Shown: one piece after another, positions 25,724-33,542 of the stretch
Numbering within the stretch: position 1 is the stretch's first letter
How the letters are laid out: each line of letters begins with the position of its first letter
Assembly: GCF_001017755.1 (NCBI RefSeq)
Contig: NZ_JWIO01000001.1
Location: 143,621 to 180,952 of the forward strand
Reading direction: 5' to 3'
Source of the DNA: Protofrankia coriariae
Lineage (GTDB): Bacteria; Actinomycetota; Actinomycetes; Frankiales; Frankiaceae
Length of the DNA: 37,332 nt
The notes under the pieces: model-generated
Seen by the model: only the letters and a program-made list of their open reading frames with translations
The model's database searches: none
What the model was told of the DNA's origin: nothing
Position numbers and translations under genes: made by a program

Positions 25724-26190
25724 GGCAGGCTCCCGCTGTCCGCCACCCGCCCGTCGACGGATGGCACGGATGCGAGGCCGGTCTTCGGACTCTCGGATCA
25801 GCACCTGACCGCCCGCCTTCCCGGACCGCGCGGTCCAGTGGCTGCTCCCGGGCCGCGTCCAGCGGACCTCGATCGCGCGGGCGGCACCTGGACGACCACC
25901 ATCCAGTCCGTCAGCACCCGATCCGTCGGACGTGGCCCGTGCGCGTGGGCGGCGGCTCCCCGATCACCGCGGCGGGCCCGTGCCGGACTCACACCGGCTT
26001 CCCGATTCTCCCCGGCCGCCTGGCCGCCCCGAGCGCACCCGACCGGTCATCCGGTCATGCGCCCGAGACCCCAGGCAACCTGGGGCACCTCGCGAACAAT
26101 GCCACCACGATCATCCCACGGGACGGCCCCGGCCGAAGGCTTGGTGAAGAACGTGAGCAAGCAGCCATCGGCCCCCATGCTTCGGGGGGA
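25724..26190. other. Spacer upstream of bluB
   Basis: About 470 bp between two minus-strand genes. Frames are open on both strands but show no motif or start signal. Nothing functional is recognised. Confidence 0.4.
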
Positions 26191-26505
26191 TCAGGCGTCC
26201 GTGAGCACCTTGGCCTCGCACACCTGACCGTCATCCCACCCCGGAATCCGGTCGCCAATAGCGTGAATCACCGCACGTAGGGACGATCGACTCCAGCGGA
26301 TCGCCTCGTGGATCGCCTCGTCGTCGAACCGGTCCACCTCGACCACCATTGTGACGTCCACCCAGCCCTCGGTGAGGCTCGCGGCGATGTCCGGATCAAT
26401 GATCCCGTGCAGATCCAGGAGAGCGTCCATCAGCCGATCCACCCGGGCCTCGAACCCGTCCAGGGGCCCGCGGTACACCGCACGCTGAGCGATCAGCACT
26501 CTCAC
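26191..26505 (-). CDS. Small conserved protein, second gene of a HicA-like pair
   Basis: A 104-residue acidic protein: MRVLIAQRAVYRGPLDGFEARVDRLMDALLDLHGIIDPDIAASLTEG, then WVDVTMVVEVDRFDDEAIHEAIRWSRSSLRAVIHAIGDRIPGW. I recall similar proteins encoded directly after HicA-like genes in actinobacteria. The GTG start at 26505 overlaps the stop of the upstream gene by 4 nt (GTGA), and GGGAG lies 8 nt before it, so translational coupling is likely. The longer frame to 26733 is a shadow of the upstream gene. The role is unknown; it could be the antitoxin or immunity-like partner. Its own frame is intact although the partner is truncated. Confidence 0.65.
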   Translation of the reverse strand: MRVLIAQRAVYRGPLDGFEARVDRLMDALLDLHGIIDPDIAASLTEGWVDVTMVVEVDRFDDEAIHEAIRWSRSSLRAVIHAIGDRIPGWDDGQVCEAKVLTDA

Positions 26506-26684
26506 TTCGACCACTCCCAGCACGTCGCCCTCTTGAGCTGACCGATGAGGTTCCGTCGGTAGTCCGGGTCCGACGGGGTCGGGTGAACGACCTTCATGTG
26601 CTTCTTGTCGCAGGGGCAGAACATCTTGTAGTAACGCTTGGCCCGATCCACGCGCCACCCCTGATCCTCGAACTGCTTGCTTCC
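26502..26684 (-). pseudogene. HicA-like small protein, 5' truncated
   Basis: Reading backwards from the TGA at 26502-26504 gives SKQFEDQGWRVDRAKRYYK, then MFCPCDKKHMKVVHPTPSDP, then DYRRNLIGQLKRATCW and EWSK. The GW...YYK...CPC-KH-K-VH-TPSDP...NL...TCW pattern resembles small HicA-like dsRNA-binding-fold proteins of actinobacteria. The frame continues upstream without a usable start codon and without family-like sequence. The normal N-terminal helix and start are therefore missing. A GTG at 26651, in W-R-V, has an AGGGG 6 nt before it and could restart a 49-residue protein lacking its first helix. The truncation point coincides with the 5' truncation of the antitoxin on the other strand. Confidence 0.65.
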
Positions 26685-26762
26685 CTGGACGCTCCCGCGG
26701 AGCCCAACGACGCCCTGACCCGCGCCGCCGCACGGCTTGATTCCGTCATCGAGCGACGGTGA
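26661..26762 (+). pseudogene. 5'-truncated DUF1778-type antitoxin of the GNAT toxin
   Basis: The frame ending in TGA at 26760-26762 reads LILELLASLDAPAEPNDALT, then RAAARLDSVIERR. The LASLDAP-PN-AL-RAA pattern is the usual C-terminal, toxin-wrapping tail of DUF1778/TacA antitoxins. The ribbon-helix-helix DNA-binding half is absent: upstream of about 26660 the sequence belongs to the opposite-strand HicA-like gene, and no start codon is available. The stop overlaps the GNAT start (GTGA), the normal coupling of these pairs. Confidence 0.65.
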
Positions 26763-27259
26763 CCGCGAGCAGATTCGTCAGCGAGGCACTGGATGAGCTC
26801 CACGGAGCGGATCACTTCGACAGCGGTCAGCCCGAGCTCGACGAGTGGCTCCGTCGTCATGCTCTCACCACCGAGTCGCGTAGAACTGGGCGGACCTTTG
26901 TCTGGTCCGCCGATGGGCGGGTGGTCGCCTACTACACGATCGCGGCCCATCTCCTGATGCGTGACGACCTGCCGAGGTCGTTAGGCCGTGGAAACCCCGT
27001 GCAGATCCCGGCAGTCCTGTTGGCGAAGCTGGCGCTGGACAAGACGCTTCAGGGCCAGGGGCTCGGCGGCCTCCTGCTTGCCGACGCCGTCGGCCGGGTC
27101 GTCGAGGCAACCAGGACGGTCGCCGCGCGGTTCATCGTGGTCGACGCGATCGACGAACAGGCGGTCTCCTTCTGCATCAAGTACGGGTTCACCCAGGTGC
27201 CCGCCACCAACCGTCTCCTGAAACGGATGAGCGCCGCCGCGGCGCAGATCAGCCGCTGA
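26759..27259 (+). CDS. GNAT-family N-acetyltransferase, TacT-like toxin
   Basis: A 166-residue acetyltransferase. ADHFDSGQPELDEWLRRHAL at the N-terminus, the acetyl-CoA motif ALDKTLQGQGLGGLLLADAV (Q-x-x-G-x-G) and the C-terminal FCIKYGFTQVP with the catalytic tyrosine match the TacT/AtaT type, which in characterised members acetylates aminoacyl-tRNA and blocks translation. The GTG at 26759 overlaps the stop of a truncated antitoxin. All key regions look intact, so this is a toxin-like gene next to a broken antitoxin. Either an unlinked antitoxin compensates, or the toxin is weakly translated or inactive. It could also be an ordinary acetyltransferase, but the overlap and motif set favour the toxin call. 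Confidence 0.8.
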   Translation: MTASRFVSEALDELHGADHFDSGQPELDEWLRRHALTTESRRTGRTFVWSADGRVVAYYTIAAHLLMRDDLPRSLGRGNPVQIPAVLLAKLALDKTLQGQGLGGLLLADAVGRVVEATRTVAARFIVVDAIDEQAVSFCIKYGFTQVPATNRLLKRMSAAAAQISR

Positions 27260-27695
27260 ATCCGGCTCCAGATCGCCGCCTACCGCTCCCGGCGGCACGG
27301 ACTTCCGCCAGAGAGTGCGTCGGCGTCACCCACATGCCCACGTCAGCGAGCAGGGCGGACGTCCGCCGGGCGCCCGCGGGGCGTCTCATCGGACGCTGGC
27401 GGGTAGCTCGACTGACCTGAGCCAGATGTTGCGGGGCCACCCCGGCCGGTCAGCCGGAAGTGCGCCGCGGGGCCTAAAAGTGCACCAAACGATCTCCGAA
27501 CCGTCCCGTGGGCCGTCTCCACGGCCTGACCGCGCGGAGTAGGTTGGCCGCCTGAAGGCCACGCGGGCGTGAGAAGGGCCCGGGTGGGGGTAGGCCGCCC
27601 GACGCGACTCTGGATCCGCCGGTCCGGTGATGAAGACGGTCTTAACTCACGCTCCGATGTTCTTGTCAGTGCTCGCATGTGTGGGCATGCTTTGA
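27260..27695. other. Spacer between GNAT gene and next toxin-antitoxin-like pair
   Basis: About 440 bp. No gene with a start signal or motif is seen. A comparatively A+T-rich part at about 27635-27690 precedes the hairpin and could carry the promoter of the 27750 gene. Confidence 0.4.
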
Positions 27696-27725
27696 AGGCC
27701 CTTCGATGTGACCATCGAAGGGCCT
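27696..27725. promoter_or_regulatory. Perfect 13-bp inverted repeat upstream of the small pair
   Basis: AGGCCCTTCGATG and CATCGAAGGGCCT are exact complements around TGAC, 25 bp before the GTG at 27750. It could be a terminator for the GNAT gene, but its position also suits an operator for toxin-antitoxin autoregulation. Confidence 0.55.
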
Positions 27726-27749
27726 AGGCTGACCCAGGGGAGGTGGGAA

Positions 27750-27944
27750 GTGACGCAACCCAACGCTTGGCCATACCCCGAGCCGTACGAATGGGCGGAC
27801 AAACCCGACTCCGCTACCCAGCAGGCGATCGACGAAGCACGCGAGGACCTTGCCGCAGGACGATCGGTCATCTGTACCAGTGATGCCGCGTTCGACGCGC
27901 TCCTCCACGAGCTGTCCATGGACCCACACTCGAAGGCAAGCTGA
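27750..27944 (+). CDS. Small putative antitoxin upstream of a RelE-like gene
   Basis: A 64-residue protein with TQPNAWPYPEPYEWADKPDS, then ATQQAIDEAREDLAAGRS and CTSDAAFDALLHELSMD. The acidic, helix-forming composition and the position just before a RelE/ParE-like gene suggest an antitoxin; no DNA-binding domain is recognisable. The frame extends up to 27708, but GGGGAGGTGGGAA directly precedes GTG 27750, which decides the start. The next gene begins 36 bp downstream and is frameshifted. Confidence 0.6.
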   Translation: MTQPNAWPYPEPYEWADKPDSATQQAIDEAREDLAAGRSVICTSDAAFDALLHELSMDPHSKAS

Positions 27945-27980
27945 CCCCTCGAAAGGGCGCTCACCCTTCGCCCTATTGTC

Positions 27981-28273
27981 GTGACCGTGCCCACCTTCGA
28001 GCCGGTTGCCCGCTTCCTCGCGGAGTTCCATCGACTCTCCCCCGCGCAGCGGGCCGCGTTCCTGCGTGCCGTCGCGCTGTTCCGTGAAGGGCTGACTTCG
28101 GGCTCCTTCCACCCGATGCGGGTCAAGGGCTTCAAGTCCGAGCCCGGGTGTTCGAGATGACGTGGGCACGTGATGGTCGGACGCTGTGGACGTACGGCGA
28201 GCCGATCCCCGGCAAGCCCGGCCCGCACGTCATCTGGCTGCGCATCGGCACCCACGACATCTTCGAGCGGTAG
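27981..28273 (+). pseudogene. RelE/ParE-superfamily toxin-like gene with a -1 frameshift
   Basis: From GTG 27981 the frame reads VTVPTFEPVARFLAEFHRLSP, then AQRAAFLRAVALFREGLTSG and SFHPMRVKGFKSEPG, and runs into TGA at 28158-28160. The continuation is in the next frame from 28148: VFEMTWARDGRTLWTYGEPI, then PGKPGPHVIWLRIGTHDIFE and a TAG at 28271-28273. Joined at the GGG of CCCGGGTGTTC (about 28146-28148), the two halves make one protein of about 97 residues matching a common actinobacterial RelE-like family (MRVKG...VFEMTW...YGE...VIWLRIGTHDIF). One missing G explains the break. Neither half forms a long open frame alone. A sequencing error is the main alternative. Confidence 0.75.
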
Positions 28274-28367
28274 CTTCCCCACGTACGTCGTGGATCCGCG
28301 GCTACCGCAGGAACGGAGTGAGACAGACACCGCCGGATACCCTCGGACATCCAGTCGGCTGCCGGGG

Positions 28368-29030
28368 TCAGCCGGCGTCGGTCTGGGCTACGCCGACCGG
28401 GCAGGACAGGCCGGTGCCACCGAGGCCGCAGTAGCCGTTGGGGACCTTGTGCAGGTACTGCTGGTGGTAGTCCTCCGCGAAATAGAACGGCCCGGCGGGG
28501 GCGATCTCCGTGGTGATCGGGCCGAAGCTGGCGGTGTCGAGGACGGTCTGAAAGGCGTCCCGGCTGCGGTGTGCCGCGGCAAGCTGCTCGTCCGAGAAAG
28601 TGTAGATCGCCGAGCGGTACTGGGTGCCGACGTCGTTGCCCTGGCGCATACCCTGGGTCGGGTCGTGCGCCTCCCAGAAGACCTTCAGCAGGTTCTCGTA
28701 GCTCACCACGGCCGGGTCGAACACCACCTGGACGACCTCGGTGTGCCCGGTCAGGCCCGAGCAGGTCTCCTCGTACGTCGGGTTCGGTGTGATGCCGCCC
28801 GCGTACCCGACCGCGGTCGAGTACACCCCGGGGGTCTGCCAGAACTTCCGCTCCGCGCCCCAGAAGCAGCCGAGCCCGAACACGGCGGTCTCCAGCCCTG
28901 CCGGGAGGGGCCCCCGCAACGGCGTACCGAGGACGGCGTGCCGCTCGGGCACGGCGAAGGCGGGCACCAGACGACCGGGCAGCGCCTGCTCGGCCGTGGG
29001 CAGGGTGGACTTGTGGTGAGTGAAGAACAT
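28368..29030 (-). CDS. msrA: Peptide-methionine (S)-S-oxide reductase
   Basis: Reduces methionine-S-sulfoxide in oxidised proteins, regenerated by thioredoxin. The 220-residue protein has the catalytic motif [15 protein letters not shown] (Cys55), [33 protein letters not shown], a core ending [20 protein letters not shown] and a final Cys pair region ([15 protein letters not shown]) holding resolving cysteines. The N-terminal part ([20 protein letters not shown]) is the actinobacterial form. ATG 29030, preceded by GGAGG at 9 nt, is chosen over 29135. It reads toward the broken RelE-like gene. Confidence 0.95.
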   Translation of the reverse strand: MFFTHHKSTLPTAEQALPGRLVPAFAVPERHAVLGTPLRGPLPAGLETAVFGLGCFWGAERKFWQTPGVYSTAVGYAGGITPNPTYEETCSGLTGHTEVVQVVFDPAVVSYENLLKVFWEAHDPTQGMRQGNDVGTQYRSAIYTFSDEQLAAAHRSRDAFQTVLDTASFGPITTEIAPAGPFYFAEDYHQQYLHKVPNGYCGLGGTGLSCPVGVAQTDAG

Positions 29031-29244
29031 CTGCTGGAACCTCCGGGACTTGTCCGGTCCGCGGTGACGCGGAAGAAGCATGATGCACCACCGCGGTCCT
29101 TCGGCGACAGGGCCTGAGACGTCAACCCCGTCCATGCCCGGTACGTTCCCTGGCCGCGTACTCGTCCATCCCGAACCCGGCCCGGCCGGGCGAACCTGGC
29201 CCGGGCCGAGCCGGTGGACGTCCCGCGGGACCGGTAGAACACCT

Positions 29245-29261
29245 CCCGCGGGGACCGCGGG
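29245..29261 (-). terminator. phoH terminator hairpin
   Basis: CCCGCGG-GGA-CCGCGGG, a perfect 7-bp stem, starts 2 bp after the phoH stop codon on the minus strand. There is no T-run. Confidence 0.45.
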
Positions 29262-29263
29262 TC

Positions 29264-30556
29264 CTACAGAACGAGATCCTCCAGCATGGTGGTGACCAGC
29301 GCGGCGATCGGCGACCGCTCGGAGCGGGTGAGCGTGACGTGCGCGAACAGCGGATGGCCCTTCAGGGTCTCGATCACGGACGCGACCCCGTCGTGCCGAC
29401 CCACCCGCAGGTTGTCACGCTGCGCGACGTCATGCGTCAACACGACCCGTGACCCCTGCCCCAGGCGCGACAGCACGGTCAGCAGCACGCCGCGTTCCAG
29501 CGACTGTGCCTCGTCCACGATGACGAACGCGTCGTGCAGCGACCGGCCGCGGATGTGTGTCAGCGGCAGTACCTCGAGCATGCCGCGGTCGGCGATCTCC
29601 TCGATGACCTCCTGGGAGACCAGGGCGCCGAGGGTGTCGAAGACGGCCTGTGCCCAGGGCGCCATCTTCTCGTTCTCGCTGCCGGGGAGGTAGCCGAGAT
29701 CCTGGCCGCCGACGGCGTACAGCGGCCGGAACACCACGACCCGCCGGTGCAGCCGGCGTTCCATCACCGCTTCGAGGCCGGCGCACAACGCCAGCGCCGA
29801 CTTGCCGGTACCGGCCCGCCCGCCCAGGGAGATGATCCCGACGTCGGGGTCGAGCAGCAGGTCGAGCGCGACCCGCTGTTCCGCGGACCGCCCGTGCAGG
29901 CCGAACGCCTCCCGATCGCCACGGACCAGCCGCACCTTCTTGTCCGCGGTCACCCGGCCCAGCGCGGAGGCGCTGCCGCCGGCCGCGGTGAGCACCAGCC
30001 CCGTGTGGCACGGCAGCCCGGCGGCGTCCGGGATCTCGACGGTCTCGCGGGCGTAGAGCCGGTCCAGGTCGTCCTGGGCGACGGCAAGCTCCGCCATGCC
30101 GCTCCAGCCGGAGTCCACCGGCGTCTGCGCCCGGTACTCCTCGGCGGCGAGCCCGACCGCGGATGCCTTCACCCGCAGCGGCAGGTCCTTGGTGACCAGG
30201 ACGACGTCGTTGCCCTCCCCGGCGAGATTGAGCGCGACGGCAAGAATGCGCGAGTCATTGTCATCCACCCGGAACCCCGGTGGGAGTACCGACGGGTCGG
30301 TGTGATTGAGTTCGACCCGTAGCGTTCCACCGTCGTCCAACGGCAGTGGCTGATCCAGTCGACCGTGGCGGATTCGTAGGTCGTCGAGGAGGCGAAGGGC
30401 CTCGCGGGCGAACCAGCCCAGTTCGGGGTGGTTCCGCTTTCCTTCCAGTTCTCCTACGACTACCAGAGGAAGCACCACATTGTGCTCCGCGAACCGCAGC
30501 AGCGCGCCAGGATCAGACAGGAGCACGCTTGTGTCGACGACATGCGTTCGTGGCAC
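29264..30556 (-). CDS. phoH2: PIN domain-PhoH ATPase fusion (PhoH2 type)
   Basis: A 430-residue protein. Residues about 1-135 are a PIN nuclease domain ([12 protein letters not shown] with the first acidic residue, [21 protein letters not shown] and [14 protein letters not shown]). Residues about 215-430 are the PhoH helicase-like ATPase, with Walker [14 protein letters not shown] near 245, [20 protein letters not shown], Walker [14 protein letters not shown] near 346 and [12 protein letters not shown] at the end. In M. tuberculosis PhoH2 (Rv1095) is reported as an ATP-dependent RNA helicase and RNase preceded by a small antitoxin gene; I see no clear equivalent upstream here. GTG 30556 is the start given by homology; the ribosome binding site is poor. 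Confidence 0.92.
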   Translation of the reverse strand: MPRTHVVDTSVLLSDPGALLRFAEHNVVLPLVVVGELEGKRNHPELGWFAREALRLLDDLRIRHGRLDQPLPLDDGGTLRVELNHTDPSVLPPGFRVDDNDSRILAVALNLAGEGNDVVLVTKDLPLRVKASAVGLAAEEYRAQTPVDSGWSGMAELAVAQDDLDRLYARETVEIPDAAGLPCHTGLVLTAAGGSASALGRVTADKKVRLVRGDREAFGLHGRSAEQRVALDLLLDPDVGIISLGGRAGTGKSALALCAGLEAVMERRLHRRVVVFRPLYAVGGQDLGYLPGSENEKMAPWAQAVFDTLGALVSQEVIEEIADRGMLEVLPLTHIRGRSLHDAFVIVDEAQSLERGVLLTVLSRLGQGSRVVLTHDVAQRDNLRVGRHDGVASVIETLKGHPLFAHVTLTRSERSPIAALVTTMLEDLVL

Positions 30557-31280
30557 ACGCCCACCCGCTTATTCGGAGGAAGTCCGGGACCGGGCCCCTC
30601 GCAGGAGGCCGGGCACCGGCCTCCTGGCGTTGTCGCGAATGCGGCACCGAGGGGCCTCCCGAATGGCCCGGCCCAGTGCCGGACCACGACTTGAGCCATC
30701 TTGGTCCCGCCTAGTGGATCATCGTCGTGCGATGCCCACCCGGCGTACCCAGGGCCACACGTTAGCTCCCCCGCCACGAAAGCGCGACTATCTTCGCACA
30801 ACACGCTCAGCAACGGTCACCGATCGTAAGGTGATGGCCAACGGGAAATCGCTTGTACTCCAGCCACAACCATGATCATTTTTTCTGGACCGTGCCGTAG
30901 AAGACAACTATGTGTCCTCGCGTTCGTATCCTGACGTTTCCCAGCGTTTACCTGGCTGGCACATCCCGATCGGAGAACGGAGCACGTCCCGGCCGGAGAA
31001 CCGACGGCCGCGACACTGGCCGGCGACATTTCCAGAGGACCCGGGCAGAACCCCGACAGGACCTCCGGGCAGATCAACCGGGCAGAACGACCGGGCAGAT
31101 CAGCGAAGCGGAGCGGTGGCAACGGGCGCGCCCGCTACGGGTAGCGCGCCCTCGACAAAACAGACGGCAGCAAACAGACGACGACAAACAGACGGCTGGC
31201 GCAGACAAACAGCGGCGGACGCGGACAGCCGGCGCTGTCCGGGATCGACGCCAGAACGCCGGACAGGCCGCGACGGCAGC
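30557..31280. other. Long spacer between phoH and the pckG terminator
   Basis: About 720 bp with no supportable gene. It includes the phoH upstream region, an ATGATCAT palindrome at 30872-30879 followed by a T-run, and degenerate ACAAACAGACG repeats (31154-31215). Open frames here lack start signals and motifs. Confidence 0.45.
31154..31215. repeat. Degenerate ACAAACAGACG tandem repeat
   Basis: Four or five copies of the word (A)CAAACAG(ACG), spaced 11-20 bp apart, lie between 31154 and 31215. They are unusually A-rich for this genome. They lie beyond the pckG terminator and probably have no coding role. Confidence 0.5.
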
Positions 31281-31324
31281 GATCGGGCCGGCGTCCGTGG
31301 CGCATGCCGGACGCCGGCCCGATC
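31281..31324 (-). terminator. pckG terminator hairpin
   Basis: GATCGGGCCGGCGTCCG and its exact complement form a 17-bp stem with a 10-nt loop, 57 bp beyond the pckG stop. There is no T-run, as is common for actinobacterial terminators. Confidence 0.75.
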
Positions 31325-31381
31325 TCCGCGGTCACACCCCCGCGGTCACAACCGTGGGACGGACCGTGATCAGCCTCCTCG

Positions 31382-33205
31382 TCAGCCCTTCAGTCGGTCG
31401 ACCAGGGCCTCCTGCTCGGCCCACAGCTCGGCCGGAAGCGCGTCGCCGAAGGTCCGGTAGTGCTCGGGGATCAGCTCCGCCTCCTCCTTCCACAGCTCGA
31501 TGTCGAGGGTGAGCAGCTCAGCGAGATCCTCGGCCGGGACGTCGAGCCCCTCGGTGGGCAGCGCCTCCGGGGTGGGCAGGACACCCAACGGGGTCTCCAC
31601 CCCGTCGGCCTCGCCCTCGAGGCGGCCGACGATCCAGGCCAGCACCCGGCTGTTCTCCCCGAAGCCCGGCCACAGGAAGCGGCCCTGCGCGCTCTTGCGG
31701 AACCAGTTGACGTAGTAGATCCGCGGGAGCTTCGCCGGGTCGGCCTTGCGGCTGATCGACAGCCAGTGCGCGAAGTAGTCAGCCATGTTGTAGCCGCAGA
31801 AGGGCAGCATCGCGAACGGGTCACGCCGCAGCTTGCCGATCGCGCCGGCCTGCGCCGCGGTCGTCTCCGAGGCGACGATCGACCCGTAGAACACCCCACG
31901 CTGCCAGGTCGGCGCCTCGGTCACCAGCGGGACCGCGGTCGCCCGGCGCCCGCCGAAGAGGATCGCCGAGATCGGGACGCCCTTCGGGTCCTCCCACTCC
32001 GGCGCGATCGTCGGGCACTGGCCCGCCGGCACGGTGAAGCGGGCGTTGGGGTGCGCGGCCGGCTCGGGGGAATCCGGTGTCCAGTCCCGGCCCTTCCAGT
32101 CCAGCAGGTGGGCCGGCTTCTCCTTCGTCAGCCCCTCCCACCACACGTCGCCGTCGTCGGTGCGGGCGACGTTGGTGAAGACCGTGTTGCCCCATAGGGT
32201 CGCGATCGCGTTGGGGTTGGTCTCCTCACCCGTGCCGGGCGCCACTCCGAAGAAACCGGCCTCCGGGTTCACCGCGTAAAGCCGGCCGTCCTCCCCGAAC
32301 CGCATCCAGGCGATGTCATCACCGATGGTCTCGGCTTTCCAGCCCGGCAGGGTGGGAATGAGCATCGCCAGGTTGGTCTTGCCGCAGGCCGACGGAAATG
32401 CCGCCGCTATGAAGTGGACCTTTCCGGTGGGCGAGGTGAGCTTGAGGATGAGCATGTGCTCGGCCAGCCAGCCCTCGTCCCGGGCCATCACCGAGGCGAT
32501 ACGCAGGGCATAGCACTTCTTGCCCAGCAGGGCGTTACCGCCGTAACCCGAGCCGTAGGACCAGATCTCCCGGGTCTCCGGGAAGTGCGTGATGTACTTG
32601 GTCGAGTTGCACGGCCACGGCACGTCCGCCTGACCGGGCTCGAGCGGAGCGCCCAGTGAATGCACGGCCGGGACGAAGAAGCCGTCGTCGCCCAGCTGCT
32701 CCAGGGCGGACGCGCCCATGCGGGTCATCGTCCGCATCGACACGGCGACATATGCCGAGTCGGTGAGCTGGACTCCGAGCGCCGAAATACGGGAGCCCAG
32801 CGGGCCCATGCAGAACGGTACGACATACAGCGTCCGTCCCCGCATGCTGCCCTCGAACAGGCCCCGCAGTTTCTCCTTCATTTCCTCCGGGTCGGCCCAG
32901 TTGTTGGTCGGCCCGGCGTCCTCGGGGTTCCGCGAGCAGATGAAGGTACGGTCCTCCACCCGGGCGACGTCGGTAGGATCGGAAGCGGCGTAGAAACTGC
33001 CGGGCCGCTTCTCGGGGTCCAGCGGGACGAACGTGCCTTTGTCGACAAGCAAGCGGGCCAGTTCCGCGTACTCCGCGTCAGAACCGTCACACCACCAAAT
33101 CCGTTCCGGCCGGGTGAGTTCGGCGATCTCACGCACCCAGGCAATCAGCCCGGCATGCCTGGTCGGGGCAGCGTCAAGCCCCGAAATCTGCGCCGCGGTC
33201 GTCAC
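31382..33205 (-). CDS. pckG: Phosphoenolpyruvate carboxykinase (GTP)
   Basis: Converts oxaloacetate and GTP to phosphoenolpyruvate, CO2 and GDP, the entry step of gluconeogenesis from TCA intermediates. The 607-residue length is typical. Visible motifs: [70 protein letters not shown], the P-loop with its reactive cysteine [12 protein letters not shown] near residue 275, and [10 protein letters not shown] with [16 protein letters not shown] 33205 is preferred over the frame start at 33352 because GGAGG lies 8 nt before it and the family N-terminus fits. A perfect hairpin follows the gene. It works with glpX in the same direction of carbon flow. Confidence 0.96.
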   Translation of the reverse strand: MTTAAQISGLDAAPTRHAGLIAWVREIAELTRPERIWWCDGSDAEYAELARLLVDKGTFVPLDPEKRPGSFYAASDPTDVARVEDRTFICSRNPEDAGPTNNWADPEEMKEKLRGLFEGSMRGRTLYVVPFCMGPLGSRISALGVQLTDSAYVAVSMRTMTRMGASALEQLGDDGFFVPAVHSLGAPLEPGQADVPWPCNSTKYITHFPETREIWSYGSGYGGNALLGKKCYALRIASVMARDEGWLAEHMLILKLTSPTGKVHFIAAAFPSACGKTNLAMLIPTLPGWKAETIGDDIAWMRFGEDGRLYAVNPEAGFFGVAPGTGEETNPNAIATLWGNTVFTNVARTDDGDVWWEGLTKEKPAHLLDWKGRDWTPDSPEPAAHPNARFTVPAGQCPTIAPEWEDPKGVPISAILFGGRRATAVPLVTEAPTWQRGVFYGSIVASETTAAQAGAIGKLRRDPFAMLPFCGYNMADYFAHWLSISRKADPAKLPRIYYVNWFRKSAQGRFLWPGFGENSRVLAWIVGRLEGEADGVETPLGVLPTPEALPTEGLDVPAEDLAELLTLDIELWKEEAELIPEHYRTFGDALPAELWAEQEALVDRLKG

Positions 33206-33530
33206 AGCTCCCACCTCCGCTTGAGTCGAGCCCACCACGGCCCCGCCATAGCACCTATGCCCACGCCATGGAAGGTCCACTCGTGTTCGGGGCCACAGAA
33301 CGCACGCGCCGTCACCCCGCAACACCGCGCCCGCGCCATCACCGTCCAGCACATAGTGGATCAGCCACAGCCATAGGCGATTCGAGGCCGTGTACAGGAT
33401 CTTTTGACTCTACCTTGGGAGCTTCCAGCAGTCGCGCGGTCGAGCCATGGCAATCGGGCAAATCCACGCGCCGCGAAGCCGCCGCGAAGCCGATCAACGA
33501 CGCCCACTGGTAACCATGACGGGCGCAAGA
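33206..33530. other. Divergent promoter region of pckG and the hemolysin III gene
   Basis: About 325 bp without a gene. A TTGACT word at about 33404 has no matching -10 box. The GGAGGTGGGAG just upstream of pckG is its ribosome binding site. Confidence 0.4.
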
Positions 33531-33536
33531 TACGGT
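33531..33536 (+). promoter_or_regulatory. Candidate -10 box of a leaderless hemolysin III promoter
   Basis: TACGGT is followed by 6 nt and GTG 33543, the same layout as xseA. There is no Shine-Dalgarno sequence. Confidence 0.4.
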
Positions 33537-33542
33537 GACCGC

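Noticed and set aside
24854-26227. A 457-codon plus-strand open frame
   Set aside because: It lies opposite BluB and its spacers, has no domain or start signal, and is a typical GC-rich shadow frame.
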